A stretch of DNA of 7,370 nucleotides from Legionellaceae bacterium (lineage in GTDB: Bacteria; Pseudomonadota; Gammaproteobacteria; Legionellales; Legionellaceae), in contig DAIDLK010000040.1 of the NCBI GenBank assembly GCA_027449525.1, positions 1-7,370 of the forward strand. Reading direction: 5' to 3'. Of this stretch, positions 5,914-7,370 are shown piece by piece. Every line of letters starts with the position of its first letter. Within the stretch, counting starts at the first letter, position 1. The position numbers were made by a program, and so were the translations under genes. The notes beneath the pieces were generated by a model that worked only from the letters and a program-made list of their open reading frames with translations, was not told where the DNA came from and ran no database searches.

Positions 5914-7362
5914 TTATCCCACTGCCCCCTCTAAACAAACACCTAATAATTTGGTTGCCTCTACGGCAAATTCCATGGGTAATTCTTTTAATACTTGCTT
6001 ACAAAACCCGTTAACAATCATCGACACAGCGTCTTCTGTTTCAATACCGCGCTGCTGACAGTAAAATAGTTGTTCCTCACTCAGTTTTGAGGTAGTTGCC
6101 TCATGCTCAACCTGCGAACTGGCATTCTTTACCTCAATGTAGGGATACGTATGCGCCGAGCAACGATCCCCCATTAATAAGGAGTCACATTGGGTGAAAT
6201 TACGCGCATTCGTTGCCCCTGACGCAATGCGTACTAAGCCACGATACGCATTATGGGCTCGCCCTGCACTGATGCCTTTAGCGATAATCGTTGAGCGAGT
6301 CTTTTTACCGATATGAATCATTTTTGTACCTGTGTCCGCCTGCTGACAATGATTAGTCACTGCTACGGAGTAGAATTCACCGACAGACTCATCACCTTGC
6401 AGCACCACGCTAGGGTATTTCCAAGTAATGGCGGAACCCGTTTCAATTTGTGTCCAGGCAATCTTCGCTTGTTTACCCCGGCACACACCGCGTTTTGTGA
6501 CAAAGTTATAAATACCGCCACGCCCTTCTTGATCACCGGGATACCAATTTTGTACGGTTGAATACTTGATTTGCGCACGATCAAGCGCTACTAATTCAAC
6601 CACCGCCGCGTGCAACTGATGCTCATCACGCTTAGGCGCTGTGCACCCTTCAAGATAAGACACCATGCTGTCCTCTGCAGCAACAATCAACGTGCGTTCG
6701 AATTGGCCGGTTCCAGCCGAGTTAATCCGAAAATAAGTAGACAGTTCCATAGGGCAGCGAACACCTTTAGGAATATACACGAACGAGCCATCACTGAATA
6801 CCGCTGAATTAAGTGCCGCAAAAAAATTATCTCGGTAAGGCACGACACTACCTAAATACTGACGAATTAAATCCGGATATTTCTGCACGGCCTCAGAAAA
6901 GGCACAAAAAATTACGCCTTTTTCTGCCAGCTTGGCTTTGAATGTGGTAGCAACCGACACACTATCAAATACGGCATCCACGGCTACTCCGGCTAGCAAC
7001 TCTTGCTCACGCAGTGGAATACCCAATTTCTCATAGGTGCGTAATAATTCAGGATCGACGTCAGCCAAACTCTTCGGCCCGTCAATTGTGTTCTTTGGGG
7101 CAGAATAATAGGCGATCGCTTGAAAATCAATTGGTGGGTAATTCACACTTGACCACTGGGGTACTGGCATGGCCTGCCAAGCACGGTACGCCTCAAGACG
7201 CCAGGCTAATAAAAACTCTGGTTCTTGTTTGATAGCTGACAGCCGACGAATCACGCTTTCGTTTAATCCTGGGGCAAACGTATCACTTGCTATGTTGGTA
7301 ATAAAACCGTGTTGATAATCGCTTGCTAACAGTGTATCAATTTGAGTATTCGATTTAGCCAC
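5914..7362 (-). CDS. sufB: SufB, Fe-S cluster scaffold subunit
   Basis: SufB is the subunit on which sulfur from SufS/SufU is received and the nascent Fe-S cluster is formed. The 482-residue protein is highly conserved: EVA-type VAVDAVFDSVSVATT at 126-140, GVRCPMELSTYFRIN at 200-214, YLEGC with Cys240 (E. coli Cys254), YSTVQNWYPGD at 267-277, TGSAITWKYP at 308-317, and NARNFTQCDSLLMGDRC at 385-401. Cys392, Glu421 and His420 in VEHEATTSK match E. coli Cys405, Glu434 and His433, residues tied to cluster assembly. It is shorter than E. coli SufB (495) because the insertion after YYSAP with a CxxC-like cysteine pair is missing; here the stretch reads KNTIDGPKSLADV. The start is a GTG at 7362, chosen from the fit of the N-terminus to family length. 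Only 8 bases upstream are visible (GGGGTGGT), so an earlier start beyond the edge cannot be ruled out. It is the first gene of the cluster seen here. Confidence 0.97.
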   Translation of the reverse strand: MAKSNTQIDTLLASDYQHGFITNIASDTFAPGLNESVIRRLSAIKQEPEFLLAWRLEAYRAWQAMPVPQWSSVNYPPIDFQAIAYYSAPKNTIDGPKSLADVDPELLRTYEKLGIPLREQELLAGVAVDAVFDSVSVATTFKAKLAEKGVIFCAFSEAVQKYPDLIRQYLGSVVPYRDNFFAALNSAVFSDGSFVYIPKGVRCPMELSTYFRINSAGTGQFERTLIVAAEDSMVSYLEGCTAPKRDEHQLHAAVVELVALDRAQIKYSTVQNWYPGDQEGRGGIYNFVTKRGVCRGKQAKIAWTQIETGSAITWKYPSVVLQGDESVGEFYSVAVTNHCQQADTGTKMIHIGKKTRSTIIAKGISAGRAHNAYRGLVRIASGATNARNFTQCDSLLMGDRCSAHTYPYIEVKNASSQVEHEATTSKLSEEQLFYCQQRGIETEDAVSMIVNGFCKQVLKELPMEFAVEATKLLGVCLEGAVG

Positions 7363-7370
7363 ACCACCCC

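Larger units (their letters stand above)
1..7362 (-). other. Probable single transcription unit sufBCDSUT-epmA-porin
   Basis: All eight genes read the same way. From left to right in transcription, the junctions are: 1-base gap (sufB/sufC), 4-base ATGA overlap (sufC/sufD), direct abutment TGA-ATG (sufD/sufS), 1-base TAATG overlap (sufS/sufU), 6-base gap (sufU/sufT), 4-base TTGA overlap (sufT/epmA) and 4-base ATGA overlap (epmA/porin). No room exists for a terminator or a dedicated intergenic promoter, although promoters inside genes cannot be excluded. The main promoter must be upstream of 7370 and is not visible. Confidence 0.8.

Overview
The window is a dense, one-directional gene cluster on the minus strand, with no gap between genes longer than 6 bases. 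In transcription order (right to left) it reads sufB, sufC, sufD, sufS, sufU, sufT, epmA and a partial outer-membrane beta-barrel porin gene that runs off the left edge. The presence of EpmA (EF-P lysyl-lysine ligase family), the moderate GC content and an outer-membrane porin suggest a Gram-negative gammaproteobacterium. A Legionellales-like aquatic or host-associated lineage is possible, but the sequence alone does not settle it.

Positions 1952-7362 hold a complete SUF iron-sulfur cluster assembly module. SufB, SufC and SufD form the scaffold complex, with ATP hydrolysis by SufC. SufS is the cysteine desulfurase, SufU the zinc-dependent sulfur acceptor, and SufT a DUF59/MIP18-family maturation factor. 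The familiar enterobacterial partners SufA and SufE are absent from the window. The layout resembles the SufU-type systems known from Bacillus more than the E. coli sufABCDSE operon, and SufS carries the residue (His342) expected for a SufU partner. Any regulator or promoter, such as iscR, would lie beyond the right edge.

Positions 1-1955 hold two genes translationally chained to the suf module. epmA begins at a TTG codon overlapping the sufT stop. The porin gene begins at an ATG overlapping the epmA stop. EpmA modifies elongation factor P with beta-lysine made by EpmB, a [4Fe-4S] radical SAM enzyme, so a functional link to Fe-S assembly can be imagined. The porin has no obvious connection.

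Most of the window is recognisable, well-known biology. I do not see a wholly new system. The points worth a second look are the SufU-type wiring in this apparent gammaproteobacterial context, the extra cysteine in SufU, and the unexpected operon tail.
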